Below are positions 7,873-16,747 of a stretch of 64,000 bases of DNA, piece by piece. Origin of the DNA: Candidatus Latescibacterota bacterium. Its GTDB lineage: Bacteria; Latescibacterota; UBA2968. Numbering within the stretch: the first letter of the stretch is position 1; each line of letters opens with the position of its first letter. The notes below the pieces were generated by a model. That model worked only from the letters and a program-made list of their open reading frames with translations. It searched no databases and was not told the origin of the DNA. Both the position numbers and the translations under genes were made by a program. Location: assembly GCA_022823725.1 (NCBI GenBank), contig JAJEHL010000041.1:1-64000 (forward strand), written 5' to 3'.

Positions 7873-9744
7873 TTACTGGTTAGTGAAGACAAATAACCCG
7901 TTGGTGCGTTTTGGCTTTGGCAGCGCGTGTTCAAAATAGGCTTCAAGCGTTTTTTGTGCAATAGGCGCGGCAACACTGCCCCCCGAACCGCCGTTTTCAA
8001 CAATTACGGCAATGGCAATGCGCGGGTTTTCTGCCGGTGCATAAGCGACAAACCAGGCGTGGTCTTCACCATGAGGATTTTGCGCGGTGCCCGTTTTTCC
8101 CGCAACGACAATATCGGGTAAACGGGCGCGATGACCAGTGCCGCCAGGGCTGTTGACCACATCTGTCATGATGCTTCGCACTGTTTTAATCACCTCTTGC
8201 GAGAGGGGTAGAGATGTGGTTCCTCCCTGTGCGCCTTTGATCACATGCGGAATGGGTAACTGACCGGTTGCCAATGCACTCGTATAGCGCGCTATTTGAA
8301 GGGGCGTTGCCAAAAGTTCACCTTGCCCAATGGTCAAGTTGAGCATATTGCCACCAGCCAAGAAGCCGTGCCTTTGTTTGTAATAGGCGCGGCTGGGTAG
8401 CAGACCGCGTGCTTCACCATCGCCTTCCGAAGCGATGTCGATATTTGTCAATTCACCAAATCCGAACATAGCGGCATACCGATGCCAGTCGTCAATGCCC
8501 ACTTTGAGGCCGAGTTGATAAAAGAATACATCACAAGATTTTACGAGTGCTTGCCGCATGTTGATTGTTCCGCAGCCTTTTTTGTTGTGACATCTAAACC
8601 GACGATCGCCGAAAACCATGCCTCCTGTGCATGGTTCCAAGCGATATTCATCGGCTTTGAGTATGCCCAGGTCCAAAGCGGCAATCGATGTTATCATTTT
8701 GAATACCGAAGCGGGTGGATATTCGCCCTTAAGGCTGCGGTTGAGCAAGGGTTTGGATGGATCTGTTTGCAAGTGCTGCCAGGCTTTGGGGTCCCGGATG
8801 AATTGTGGATGAAAACCGGGTTTGCTGACCATGGCTATGATTTCGCCAGACTGTGGATGCATGGCAATCAGGCTGCCGCGCATGCTATCTGCAAAGGCGT
8901 GTTCGGCGGCATGCTGTACGCGCCAGTCGAGCGTGAGCCACAGATCTTCACCGGAAATGGGAGGGTCTGTTTTTTCGGGGAAAATGCCCACCTCGCGTCC
9001 CTTTGCATTTACTTCGATGTATTTGACGCCCTTATGGCCCCGCATTCGGTCTTCAAACAGGCGCTCAATGCCTCGTTTTCCAATGTGGTCGTCGTAGCGA
9101 TAACCTTCTGCTTTCAGACGAGAATATTGCGAGGCGTTGATCAGCCCGATATAGCCCAGAGTATGCGGTGCTAATGGAAAAGATTGACTCGCGTTGTGCC
9201 GCGCGTGCGAAGATTCGGTGGATATCTCCGGAGGGGAGGCAAAGATGGGATAGCCCCTGCGGGGTTCAATTTGGATTTCGACACCGGGGAAATCATAGCG
9301 GTTTTCTTCGATAATGGAAACGGCTTCAAAGTCAACATCGCGTTTGAGATTGATCGGATCGTAATAATGCCGGTTAGGCGATTGCAATTTTTCTGTTATG
9401 GTTTCACAGGGCAGATCTACAATTTGCCCGAGGCGTTCGAGAAGCCCATTGCATTTGCCTTCTTCAATATTTGCCAAAAAGCGAGGGGGAATGACCGAGA
9501 TGTTATAAGATGGTCTGTTATCGACCAGAATGATACCATTGCGGTCGCGGATCAGACCGCGATTGGCCTGAATGATGACGGGTTGCATGGTATTTTTTTC
9601 GGATTTAATGCGGTACTGTTCCCATTCGGCAATTTGCAACATATAGAGACGGATGCCCAATATGCCAAAGAGGAATGCGACGACGCCAATAAGAATGCGT
9701 GCGCGACGCTCTCGAATGCCGTTATGTGTGAAGTCATTCTGCAT
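7873..9744 (-). CDS. mrdA: Penicillin-binding protein 2 (elongasome transpeptidase)
   Basis: Class B penicillin-binding protein that cross-links peptidoglycan with RodA. About 623 residues: a single N-terminal membrane anchor (ILIGVVAFLFGILGIRLYML), a pedestal/dimerisation domain beginning with NRGLIRDRNGIILVDN, and a transpeptidase domain with active-site SVFK near residue 345, the S-x-D triad form SCD near 400 usual in PBP2, and KTGTAQ near 549. The longest frame starts at TTG 9753; ATG 9744 is chosen. Either way the gene overlaps the end of mreD (11 bases with this start), indicating tight coupling. Periplasmic, membrane-anchored. Confidence 0.95.
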   Translation of the reverse strand: MQNDFTHNGIRERRARILIGVVAFLFGILGIRLYMLQIAEWEQYRIKSEKNTMQPVIIQANRGLIRDRNGIILVDNRPSYNISVIPPRFLANIEEGKCNGLLERLGQIVDLPCETITEKLQSPNRHYYDPINLKRDVDFEAVSIIEENRYDFPGVEIQIEPRRGYPIFASPPEISTESSHARHNASQSFPLAPHTLGYIGLINASQYSRLKAEGYRYDDHIGKRGIERLFEDRMRGHKGVKYIEVNAKGREVGIFPEKTDPPISGEDLWLTLDWRVQHAAEHAFADSMRGSLIAMHPQSGEIIAMVSKPGFHPQFIRDPKAWQHLQTDPSKPLLNRSLKGEYPPASVFKMITSIAALDLGILKADEYRLEPCTGGMVFGDRRFRCHNKKGCGTINMRQALVKSCDVFFYQLGLKVGIDDWHRYAAMFGFGELTNIDIASEGDGEARGLLPSRAYYKQRHGFLAGGNMLNLTIGQGELLATPLQIARYTSALATGQLPIPHVIKGAQGGTTSLPLSQEVIKTVRSIMTDVVNSPGGTGHRARLPDIVVAGKTGTAQNPHGEDHAWFVAYAPAENPRIAIAVIVENGGSGGSVAAPIAQKTLEAYFEHALPKPKRTNGLFVFTNQ

Positions 9745-10213
9745 GGGATTCAATATTGAAAAGTGAGAGATGGGTAAGGATAAGCGACAATGCCGTGCCC
9801 AACGCGGCTGTGTAAAGGCCTGTACCCAATCCGACGCTCAAGATTTTGAGTGGTTGCAAAATAATAAAAAAGAAAATAATATCATGTAAAAGTGTTGCTA
9901 AAAATAAAATAGCAGCCTGTGCGCGCAGGGTTTCTGCGGCGATACTCACACGACTATAACCCGCAAAAAAACCAATCAGGCTGTTGGCAAGGGCATTGGT
10001 GCCCAAACGCGAGCCGGGGTCGTATATGTCGATGAGCAATCCCGATATAAAACCCAGTGCTGTCGCTTCAATTTGTCCCCGGGTAAAGGCAATAAAAACC
10101 AGTATGATAATGACGATATCCGGTGCGATACCGTAAATTGCGAAGATATCGATCCAGGATGCCTGGAGAAGCAGTGCCAAACAAATGAGCAAAATATTGC
10201 GGGCGATAATCAT
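9734..10213 (-). CDS. mreD: Rod shape-determining membrane protein MreD
   Basis: 159 residues, almost entirely hydrophobic with five to six predicted spans, and family landmarks such as LQASWIDIF, FTRGQIEATALGFISGLLIDI and GLYTAALGTALSLIL. MreD is part of the MreBCD-PBP2-RodA elongation complex in the inner membrane. In most genomes mreD follows mreB and mreC; here neither is present and the upstream neighbours are a lytic transglycosylase and a SPOR lipoprotein. It overlaps mrdA downstream. The assignment rests on hydropathy, length and gene order. Confidence 0.88.
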   Translation of the reverse strand: MIIARNILLICLALLLQASWIDIFAIYGIAPDIVIIILVFIAFTRGQIEATALGFISGLLIDIYDPGSRLGTNALANSLIGFFAGYSRVSIAAETLRAQAAILFLATLLHDIIFFFIILQPLKILSVGLGTGLYTAALGTALSLILTHLSLFNIESHAE

Positions 10214-10301
10214 AATGGGAAGCGGTCAGTCAGCTATCAGTCTCTAAAACACAACACATCAGCGATCAGCAGTTAACTTCTCGCTATCCAAATAGGGTAA
10301 A

Positions 10302-12146
10302 TTAATCCGCAATTTCTCTAACGCGAATACGGGTGCCTGGCCGCAAGCGCGATGGACTTCGAATGTCGTTCCAGGATTGTAGGGCTGCAACACTGGTATC
10401 AAAGGCACGCGCAATGCTCCACAGGGTATCACCCGTGCGTACTGTATAAAAGATAGTAGATTCCGATGTTCCATCTTTGGGTACCCACAATGTGAGGCGA
10501 TCGCCCGGGTGAATGGGACGATTGGTATTCAGATTATTCCAGGCGCGCAGGTGCGAGACCGTAATGCCTTTTCGTTTGGCAATGTCCCACAGGGTATCGC
10601 CTGTACGCACAGTAACATTGATCTGGCGATAGTGTTTGGGGTCGGGCCTTTGGTCAATATTCTTTGTTTGAAGTACTGGGCGCGCCCGTGTTGCAGCAGA
10701 CAGGCGTTGGGCGTTGGGATACATTGGAATGCTGAGTTTCTGACCGATTTGCAGGCGACGAGGGTTGGTGATGCCATTGGCCGCTTGCAGATCGGATGAC
10801 GACACGCCCACGTAGGATGCGATACCCGATAAGGTGTCGCCGCGTTTGACCACATAGTCGATAAGTTGGATTTTTTTATGTTCTGGTATTTGCGCGTAAT
10901 TGGCTCTGAATTTCGCACCTGCACCCTTTGGCACGCGCAAATTATAGGCGTTTCGCCGCATGGCAGGCGGTGTATATGGGCGGCGCAGTTCGGGATTAAG
11001 GTAGCGCAGATAGGTGTAGGTAGTGCCCGCACACTCTGCAGCCAAATGCAGGTTCACAGGTTCTGTTAAAGCGACTTTGTCATAAGACATGGGAGGTTGA
11101 TAGACAATATCCTTGAAGCCAAAAAAAGCGGGATCTTTGGCAATGATGATCGCTGCCATAAATTTGGGTACGTGATTGCGAGTTTCTCTGGGTAGTGCGT
11201 CGATTTCCCAAAAGTCGCGGGTTTTAGATTTTGCAATGGCGCGATCCATCCGGCCCTGTCCACAGTTGTAGGCCGCGACTACCAGGCGCCAATCTCCAAA
11301 GTAGTCGTATAGATGATTGAGATGTCGCGCAGCAGCATGTGTGGATTTTTCGAGGTTCATGCGATCGTCGATATAGGTGTTGCGCCGCAGGCCATAGAGC
11401 AAGCCAGTGCGGTACATAAATTGCCACATGCCCAGGGCATAAGCACGCGAAAGTGCGCGGGGATTAAACCCGCTTTCGATCATGGCTTTGTACGCGAGGT
11501 CCACAGGCAAGCCCTGTTCGCGGAAAACTGTCTGGATCATGGGCAAATAGGCGGTGGAGCGGGACAGACACCTTTCTAAGAAGTCGCGCTTTACCGTGAG
11601 GAAATATTGGATATAAGCTCTGACTTCGGGTGTCAGGTCAATAGGTACATCGGCTTGCCCTGCCAGTACTCTTATTTTTATTTCACGATAGTGCGGATGA
11701 TGCAACAGGTCGGCAACTATAGATTCGGGAAGGGCATTGAGCAGGGTTGCCAGCGGTGTATGCGGCGGTATGGGCGCACGGGACAGAATCGCGTGATAGC
11801 GTTCGAGTGTGAAACGCATTATCGCGGTCCATTTGGCGGCTGTATTTGGTTCGGCAGCAAAACGATGGCGCAACATGTGCGCTGCCGTATCGAGTAGCGC
11901 TCTTACGCGAAGAGAGTGGGTTTCGGCGGCGGCGTTTTGAAGCAGGTCATAGAGGCGATCGCCCGTGGGTTCCATCTCTTCTATAGCTATAGAAGGCTTT
12001 ATTTGTCTAATTTGTTCCGCAACTTCTGCTGGTTCTGTAACTTCTGTTACAGTTACGGGAGCAGGTGCGGGTGCAAGAGGGGTGCGTGCGGTAGTAGCGC
12101 AACCCGCCAAAACTATAACTGCAATGAGACAAAGGTTATACCGCAT
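10302..12146 (-). CDS. MltD-like membrane-bound lytic murein transglycosylase with three LysM domains
   Basis: Lipoprotein that cleaves glycan strands between MurNAc and GlcNAc. Residues 1-16 form a lipoprotein signal (MRYNLCLIAVIVLAGC) ending at the lipid-modified cysteine. A GEWL/Slt-type catalytic domain follows, with the catalytic glutamate in AMIESGFNP near 223, then ALGMWQFM and VAAYNCGQG. Three LysM repeats close the protein (about 428-475, 508-552, 565-610), each beginning V..GDTL, binding peptidoglycan. A start at 12200 would add 18 residues and overlap the upstream gene by 41 bases; ATG 12146 gives a standard lipoprotein signal and a short gap. Second gene of the elongation operon. 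Confidence 0.92.
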   Translation of the reverse strand: MRYNLCLIAVIVLAGCATTARTPLAPAPAPVTVTEVTEPAEVAEQIRQIKPSIAIEEMEPTGDRLYDLLQNAAAETHSLRVRALLDTAAHMLRHRFAAEPNTAAKWTAIMRFTLERYHAILSRAPIPPHTPLATLLNALPESIVADLLHHPHYREIKIRVLAGQADVPIDLTPEVRAYIQYFLTVKRDFLERCLSRSTAYLPMIQTVFREQGLPVDLAYKAMIESGFNPRALSRAYALGMWQFMYRTGLLYGLRRNTYIDDRMNLEKSTHAAARHLNHLYDYFGDWRLVVAAYNCGQGRMDRAIAKSKTRDFWEIDALPRETRNHVPKFMAAIIIAKDPAFFGFKDIVYQPPMSYDKVALTEPVNLHLAAECAGTTYTYLRYLNPELRRPYTPPAMRRNAYNLRVPKGAGAKFRANYAQIPEHKKIQLIDYVVKRGDTLSGIASYVGVSSSDLQAANGITNPRRLQIGQKLSIPMYPNAQRLSAATRARPVLQTKNIDQRPDPKHYRQINVTVRTGDTLWDIAKRKGITVSHLRAWNNLNTNRPIHPGDRLTLWVPKDGTSESTIFYTVRTGDTLWSIARAFDTSVAALQSWNDIRSPSRLRPGTRIRVREIAD

Positions 12147-12159
12147 GGCAGTCTTCGCG

Positions 12160-12891
12160 TTATTGAGAAGAATTTGTCTGTACAATGAATGCTGTTTCAT
12201 AGCCTTTCTTTTTTACCTCCTCGAGTAATATTTCCGCATCGTTGCGCGTCTGAAAATTGCCGATGCGGACCTTGAAATAAGGGGATTCAAAATCGATAAA
12301 AACATCATCGCGCGTCAGTTGAACACGCGCTTGCGTTTGTGCATTTTCCGCTGAGCCTCGCGTCGTTGACGAAAAGATTTGAATTCTAAACCCCGATGTG
12401 GCATCGCTTTCAGGTTGCACATTGGCAATTTGTGTGCGAACCACGTAAGCATCGGGAAAGCCCAATGCTCTAATGGCATCGCGCAGTGTTTGGGCCGATT
12501 CGGGCGTGCGACTGTTGCCCGCTTGAATTTTGTAGAGTTGGATATCTTCGTCGAGATGAATATATGTCAGGATCTGAGCATCGTTCTGAATTTGTTCGCG
12601 CAAGGCTTCTGCCCGGTTGTGATCGCGAAGAGCTGCAACTTGAACGCGGAAGCCCTCAATTTGTGATACTTCCGCAGAGGGCATTGCTTCGGTGCGTACA
12701 GGTGTTTGCAACACCGGGTCGTCGTCCATGAGGGTCTGCGGATCAAATTCTTCTCGCACCGCCGATGAATCAACTTCCGCTGAATCAGCCATCGGTGAAT
12801 CAGCCGGAGGCGCGAGTTGGGTCTGCTGTGCGACACAGCCGATCAGGAACACGACAAATAAGACAAATAGTAAGAAGTTTTTTCTTATCAT
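12160..12891 (-). CDS. Lipoprotein with two SPOR peptidoglycan-binding domains
   Basis: 243 residues. The N-terminus is a lipoprotein signal (LLFVLFVVFLIGC). An acidic serine-rich linker (residues 30-75) leads to two SPOR repeats: one from EGFRVQVAALRDHNRAEAL (about 80-155) and one from GFRIQIFSSTT (about 165-240), each with the R-V/I-Q-I/V and Y-K/V-R/I-G pattern. SPOR domains bind denuded glycan strands at division or remodelling sites. First gene of the operon, with GGAGG seven bases before the ATG and a near-consensus promoter. RlpA- or DamX-like in layout but without their other domains. Confidence 0.85.
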   Translation of the reverse strand: MIRKNFLLFVLFVVFLIGCVAQQTQLAPPADSPMADSAEVDSSAVREEFDPQTLMDDDPVLQTPVRTEAMPSAEVSQIEGFRVQVAALRDHNRAEALREQIQNDAQILTYIHLDEDIQLYKIQAGNSRTPESAQTLRDAIRALGFPDAYVVRTQIANVQPESDATSGFRIQIFSSTTRGSAENAQTQARVQLTRDDVFIDFESPYFKVRIGNFQTRNDAEILLEEVKKKGYETAFIVQTNSSQ

Positions 12892-12935
12892 TTTGCCTCC
12901 ACGAACAGTTGTCAGTTTTATTTTTTAACCTTTGT

Positions 12936-12950
12936 GTGTGACACTCACAC
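12936..12950. promoter_or_regulatory. Palindromic operator candidate at the start of the elongation operon
   Basis: GTGTGA-CAC-TCACAC, a perfect six-base inverted repeat with a three-base spacer, lying on the predicted transcription start (near 12942) and touching the -10 box. The position suits a repressor site; a small hairpin in the leader is the alternative. Confidence 0.35.
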
Positions 12951-12977
12951 TTTAAGAATGCATGCAAAATTTGTCAA
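12949..12977 (-). promoter_or_regulatory. Sigma-70 promoter of the SPOR/MltD/mreD/mrdA/rodA operon
   Basis: On the minus strand TTGACA (12977-12972), exactly 17 bases, TAAAGT (12954-12949). It lies about 60 bases before the SPOR gene start in an AT-rich 190-bp gap, the only gap of that size in the operon. Confidence 0.65.
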
Positions 12978-13080
12978 TAACTTATATTGCGTAATTTATC
13001 GAAAAATGCACTATTTTCCCCAATATCTTGTATATCTTAAAAAATAGAAAAGCCGCTTAATTATGCGATAAACCAGGGCG

Positions 13081-14118
13081 TCACTCTCCAAACCACCGCT
13101 CAAATATTTCTGTGTAATTGTCTTTTGCCACGCCTTTTTCCGTTATGATCGCCGTGACGAGATGGTTGGGGGTCACGTCAAAGGCGGGATTGTACACCTG
13201 GATACCACTTGGCGCGGTTTTCCGGCCCATGCCGTGTGTGATTTCTTCTGTTTCGCGCTCTTCTATGGGGATTTGTGCGCCAGTGTCGCGTTTCATGTCA
13301 ATGGTAGATAAGGGTGCGGCCACGTAAAAAGGCACCTGATGTGCTTTGGCCAAAATGGCCAGTCCATAGGTGCCGATTTTATTGGCTACGTCTCCGTTTT
13401 TGGCAATGCGATCTGCGCCGACAACGATGCTGTCGATGTTTTTTTCGCGCAGCACCGCAGCGGCCATGCTATCGCATATTACGGTGACATCTACGCCGCT
13501 TTGATTCAGTTCCCAGGCCGTGAGACGCGATCCCTGTAAGAGCGGGCGGGTTTCGTCGGCATAGACCGCGACTTGTTTTCCCGCTTCAACTGCGGCGTAA
13601 ACCACTGCGAGAGCCGTGCCGTAGTCGGCCGTAGCCAGGCCGCCCGCATTGCAGTGGGTCAATACAGTCGCTTGCGAAGATAGCAATTCGGCACCATTGC
13701 GGCCAATCTGGCGGCATATCCTTTTGTCGTCTTCAAAAATTTCATGGGCTTCTTTGAGCAGGTGGTCGCGTTTTTCTTCGGGTGAATGGTTATTTGCTTT
13801 GGCGAGGACCTTTTTTTGGCGGTCGAGTGCCCAAAAGAGGTTGACGGCTGTGGGGCGCGTTTGCGCCAGTTTTTGAATGCTTTCTGCGACATACCGGTCA
13901 AAGTCGGCATGTCGCGCTATGGCTTCTTGCGCTGCAATCACGACGCCATAAGCAGCCGCTACGCCAATGGCTGGGGCGCCGCGCACCCTCAAGCTGACGA
14001 TGGCCTCTGCCACTGTGCCGACATCGCGGCAAGTGATAAATTTGTACTTTTCGGGCAATAAGGTCTGGTCGATGAGGCGCAGGGCATCATTTTCCCAGGT
14101 GATGGTTGGAACAGGCAT
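13081..14118 (-). CDS. mtnA: S-methyl-5-thioribose-1-phosphate isomerase
   Basis: Methionine-salvage enzyme converting methylthioribose-1-phosphate to methylthioribulose-1-phosphate; cytosolic. 345 residues, the family length. Landmarks: RGAPAIGVAAAYGVV near 45-60, THCNAGGLATADYGTALAVV near 155 with the catalytic cysteine, YADETRPLLQGSRLTAWEL, and VVGADRIAKNGDVANKIGT near 235 with the catalytic aspartate. GGAG precedes the ATG by nine bases. It is the last gene of a three-gene run with rsfS and a LytR_C protein, 16 bases after rsfS. Related eIF2B-like proteins are excluded by the cysteine and aspartate motifs. No other methionine-salvage gene is nearby. Confidence 0.95.
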   Translation of the reverse strand: MPVPTITWENDALRLIDQTLLPEKYKFITCRDVGTVAEAIVSLRVRGAPAIGVAAAYGVVIAAQEAIARHADFDRYVAESIQKLAQTRPTAVNLFWALDRQKKVLAKANNHSPEEKRDHLLKEAHEIFEDDKRICRQIGRNGAELLSSQATVLTHCNAGGLATADYGTALAVVYAAVEAGKQVAVYADETRPLLQGSRLTAWELNQSGVDVTVICDSMAAAVLREKNIDSIVVGADRIAKNGDVANKIGTYGLAILAKAHQVPFYVAAPLSTIDMKRDTGAQIPIEERETEEITHGMGRKTAPSGIQVYNPAFDVTPNHLVTAIITEKGVAKDNYTEIFERWFGE

Positions 14119-14134
14119 TGGCCATCTCCAGTTG

Positions 14135-14518
14135 TCACGGGTCGCGGATTAAATTGTCCATTACTACGTCGTCTTCAATATGCTCTATTGGGGCGTCGCG
14201 CCACAGGCGTTCCAGGCCGTAAAATTGACGCGATTCTCTTTGAAAAATATGTACGACAATGTCGAAAAAGTCGATCAGTACCCATTTCCGTATATCATAT
14301 CCTTCGACCTGATAAGGGGGCTGTCCTTCTGCCTTAAGTCCCTCGATTACCGCATCGGCCAGAGCGCGAACATGTACATCGGAAGTTCCCGTGCAAATGA
14401 TAAAGTAATCGACAAAGTCGGCTGTTTGGCGCAGGTCAATAGCAATGAGGTCTTCGGCTTTGCGCGATAGCAACTGTTCAATACAGGCACTGCGAACGAT
14501 TTCGGTGGTATCTGACAA
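14135..14518 (-). CDS. rsfS: Ribosome silencing factor RsfS (Iojap family)
   Basis: Binds ribosomal protein L14 and blocks subunit joining when nutrients are low. With a TTG start at 14518 the protein is 127 residues, the normal length. Landmarks: KAEDLIAIDLR, DYFIICTGTSDVHVRALADAV and the C-terminal VLIDFFDIVVHIFQRESRQFYGLERLW. The longest frame begins at 14593, inside the upstream gene; AGGGAG six bases before the TTG, and family alignment from memory, favour the later start. It sits 16 bases after the LytR_C gene and 16 bases before mtnA. RsfS is often found downstream of nadD or LytR genes, and the LytR_C neighbour fits that. Confidence 0.9.
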   Translation of the reverse strand: MSDTTEIVRSACIEQLLSRKAEDLIAIDLRQTADFVDYFIICTGTSDVHVRALADAVIEGLKAEGQPPYQVEGYDIRKWVLIDFFDIVVHIFQRESRQFYGLERLWRDAPIEHIEDDVVMDNLIRDP

Positions 14519-14534
14519 ATTGAACTCCCTCTTC

Positions 14535-14951
14535 TCATTTAAATATTTCCAACCCGCGATAATCGCGCCCAATGATGACGGTGACTTCCTCAATGCGAAA
14601 GGGGTCGGGTGTTTTTTGCTGGATCACATTGGGCGTACCGAGTACATAGGCGACTTGTCGGGCATATTCTATTTTTCCCATGCGGTCTATGACAATGGTT
14701 TCGGGAAAGTTGAAATTTTCAGCATTGCCCAGGGTCATGACATCTATGCCAAAATCGCGCAGTTTTTGTCCGACCTTATTGGCGACGCCGCCTGTGCCAC
14801 AGCCATTGAGGATCTCAACGCGAATATTGTGAGAGACCTGGGGAGCTTCGGGCACGACCTCAGGTGCCGTTTGCGGTTCCCAATAGGCTTTTGTAGCAAA
14901 GACCAGACCGACGATGAGCAGGCCGCCGAGAATCCATAACCAGCGTTTCAT
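14535..14951 (-). CDS. Membrane-anchored LytR C-terminal domain protein
   Basis: 138 residues: an N-terminal transmembrane anchor (LWILGGLLIVGLVFA, residues 4-18), a proline/glutamate-rich linker, then a LytR_C-type domain beginning NIRVEILNGCGTGGVANKVGQKLRD and continuing with ETIVIDRMGK and VTVIIGRDY. In this family the domain normally follows a LytR-CpsA-Psr phosphotransferase; here it stands alone, outside the membrane. Function is not defined; a cell-envelope role is inferred. First gene of a unit with rsfS and mtnA. The terminator of the preceding gene lies about 20 bases upstream, so the gene needs its own promoter or read-through. Confidence 0.8.
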   Translation of the reverse strand: MKRWLWILGGLLIVGLVFATKAYWEPQTAPEVVPEAPQVSHNIRVEILNGCGTGGVANKVGQKLRDFGIDVMTLGNAENFNFPETIVIDRMGKIEYARQVAYVLGTPNVIQQKTPDPFRIEEVTVIIGRDYRGLEIFK

Positions 14952-14970
14952 GTTGATAAATATAAGGATA

Positions 14971-15004
14971 AAAAAAAAAGACGCCAGTCTTACGCGCTGG
15001 CGTC
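14971..15004 (-). terminator. Intrinsic terminator after the 15.0 kb exported-protein gene
   Basis: On the minus strand GACGCCAG, a nine-base loop, CTGGCGTC, immediately followed by ten T's. An eight-bp GC-rich stem plus a long T-run is a textbook terminator. It lies 22 bases after the stop at 15027. Confidence 0.9.
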
Positions 15005-15026
15005 CCTATCTGTTAATATCGCGCTT

Positions 15027-15485
15027 TTAATAGCGCCTGTACCTGTCGTTGTAATAATAGGGATAGCCGTTAAAGGTGCTGAATCCAACTTCGATGCGAA
15101 TATTTGGCTTGGGCTGATATAAGAGACTGACATTGGGAACGACGACTTGAACACCCCCCGATGAGGTCGAACCGTAGCGCGTATTGCCCGACATTTGATT
15201 GACCAGGCCAACTTGCGCTCTGACGATGAGCGGTTTGGATATCTGGTAGGTGATGTCGTTGAGATAATACTGGTTCAGGCCACCATATCCCGAACTGTAA
15301 CTGACCCCAATGGTATGGTTAAATTTGAGCTTTTTCAGGTCGAACAAACCGCTGGTAGTTTTTAACCCGTTCACGAGGTTTTCACCTGCGTGCGGGATTT
15401 TGTTTTGCGGCTGAATGCCAATTTCTGCCCGTGCCTGTGTCGCGATCAAGGCGACAACTGCAAGTGTGCAAATCCATTTGTACAT
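15027..15485 (-). CDS. Small exported beta-rich protein, probably outer-membrane associated
   Basis: 152 residues. A Sec signal peptide (WICTLAVVALIATQARA, cleavage after ARA) precedes a short low-complexity region and then alternating hydrophobic/polar strands rich in glycine, serine, asparagine and tyrosine (HTIGVSYSSGYGG, YYLNDITYQISKPL, RAQVGLVNQMSG, NVSLLYQPKPNIRIEVGF). The pattern F-D-x-K-x-L-x-F-x-H-T followed by L-Y/N-x-I-x-Y and V-S-L-L-Y-Q-P resembles a short beta-rich family I associate with FCB-group genomes; this is recollection, not a search result. The tail ends in YYYNDRYRRY. Single-gene transcript with its own strong promoter and terminator. Confidence 0.7.
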   Translation of the reverse strand: MYKWICTLAVVALIATQARAEIGIQPQNKIPHAGENLVNGLKTTSGLFDLKKLKFNHTIGVSYSSGYGGLNQYYLNDITYQISKPLIVRAQVGLVNQMSGNTRYGSTSSGGVQVVVPNVSLLYQPKPNIRIEVGFSTFNGYPYYYNDRYRRY

Positions 15486-15512
15486 GTATAAAACCCCCTT
15501 TCCAGTATAAAC

Positions 15513-15541
15513 AGGATACAGAATCTGAGATGAGATGTCAA
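15513..15541 (-). promoter_or_regulatory. Sigma-70 promoter of the 15.0 kb exported-protein gene
   Basis: On the minus strand TTGACA (15541-15536), 17 bases, TATCCT (15518-15513), about 28 bases before the start codon at 15485. One of the best promoter matches in the window. Confidence 0.65.
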
Positions 15542-15609
15542 GTGTTCTGTTTTCTTAGACACCTGAGCATATCTGTGCGTTCCAAAATAGAAATTGCGCT
15601 TGAAAGAGG

Positions 15610-16734
15610 CTATTTCGCCTTGTCCATCAATTTTGCAAACTCGTCGAAGAGATAATCCGCATCGTGCGGGCCAGCGGAGGCTTCGGGATGGTATTGGACG
15701 GAGAAGGCGGGCAGTTCGCGGTGGCGCAGGCCCTCGAGGGTATTGTCATTGAGGTTGATGTGGGTGAGTGCTACGACTTCCTGATCGAGAGTGTCGAGAT
15801 CGACACAGAAACCGTGGTTTTGCGCGGTGATTTCGACTTTGCCCGTGCTGGCGTGTTGTACAGGCTGGTTGGCACCCCGATGACCAAATTTGAGTTTGTA
15901 CGTTTTTCCACCCAGTGCCAGACCGAGAAGCTGATGCCCCAGGCATATTCCAAAGGTGGGGCGTTCGCGGATCAATTTGCGGATGTTTTCTACCGCATAA
16001 CTCACGGGTTCTGGATCGCCCGGGCCGTTGGATAAAAAGATGCCGTCGGGATCGATTTCGAGGAGTTGCTCTGCGGGTGTGTCGGCGGGAAAAACAGTTA
16101 CATCGCAGCCGCGGTCAACGAGGTAGCGCAAGATGTTGTGTTTGATGCCAAAGTCGTAAGCCGCCACGCGGTATTTGGTGTTTTGTCGCAGATGTCTGGT
16201 CTGACCGGTTTTGAGATCGCAAAGGCCCTCGACCCAGTGGTAGGGTTCTGAGCAGGTGACGTTTTGCACGAGGTCGCGGCCGACCAGGCCGGGAAAGTCG
16301 CGCGCTTTTTGAACGAGGCTATCGGTATCGAGGTCAATGGTTGACAGCACGCCTTTCATCGCGCCTTGACGACGGATGTGCCGCACGAGGGCGCGGGTGT
16401 CAATGCCCTCAATGCCGGGTATGTTGTGTTCTTTTAGAAAGTCGCCGAGGGCAATGGTCGATCGCCAATTGCTGGGATATGGACAGTATTCTTTGACCAC
16501 AAAGCCTGAGACCTGGGGTTTTTGAGACTCGAAGTCGGATGGGTTGATGCCGTAGTTGCCGATGAGTGGGTAGGTCATGGTTACGATCTGGCTGTTATAA
16601 GACGGATCTGTGAGGATTTCCTGATATCCCGTCATGCTGGTGTTGAAGACGACTTCCCCTTCGCATTCAATATCTGCGCCAAAGGATGTTCCTTTAAAAA
16701 TGGTGCCGTCTTCCAATGCGAGAATCGCTTCCAT
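15610..16734 (-). CDS. carA: Carbamoyl-phosphate synthase small subunit
   Basis: Glutamine amidotransferase subunit supplying ammonia to CarB for carbamoyl phosphate, feeding pyrimidine and arginine synthesis. 374 residues, normal length. N-terminal small-subunit domain with [32 protein letters not shown] and [13 protein letters not shown]-terminal class I amidotransferase with the catalytic cysteine in [15 protein letters not shown] and the H/E pair in [18 protein letters not shown] precedes the ATG. It follows pyrC by 13 bases. carB is not in the window; the pairing of carA with pyrC points to pyrimidine supply. Confidence 0.97.
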   Translation of the reverse strand: MEAILALEDGTIFKGTSFGADIECEGEVVFNTSMTGYQEILTDPSYNSQIVTMTYPLIGNYGINPSDFESQKPQVSGFVVKEYCPYPSNWRSTIALGDFLKEHNIPGIEGIDTRALVRHIRRQGAMKGVLSTIDLDTDSLVQKARDFPGLVGRDLVQNVTCSEPYHWVEGLCDLKTGQTRHLRQNTKYRVAAYDFGIKHNILRYLVDRGCDVTVFPADTPAEQLLEIDPDGIFLSNGPGDPEPVSYAVENIRKLIRERPTFGICLGHQLLGLALGGKTYKLKFGHRGANQPVQHASTGKVEITAQNHGFCVDLDTLDQEVVALTHINLNDNTLEGLRHRELPAFSVQYHPEASAGPHDADYLFDEFAKLMDKAK

Positions 16735-16747
16735 GAATGTCTTTCCT

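Noticed and set aside
10214-10301. Repeated CAGTCAGC/ATCAGC words between mreD and the transglycosylase
   Set aside because: Imperfect, short and without stable pairing; could be a degenerate repeat but not supportable.
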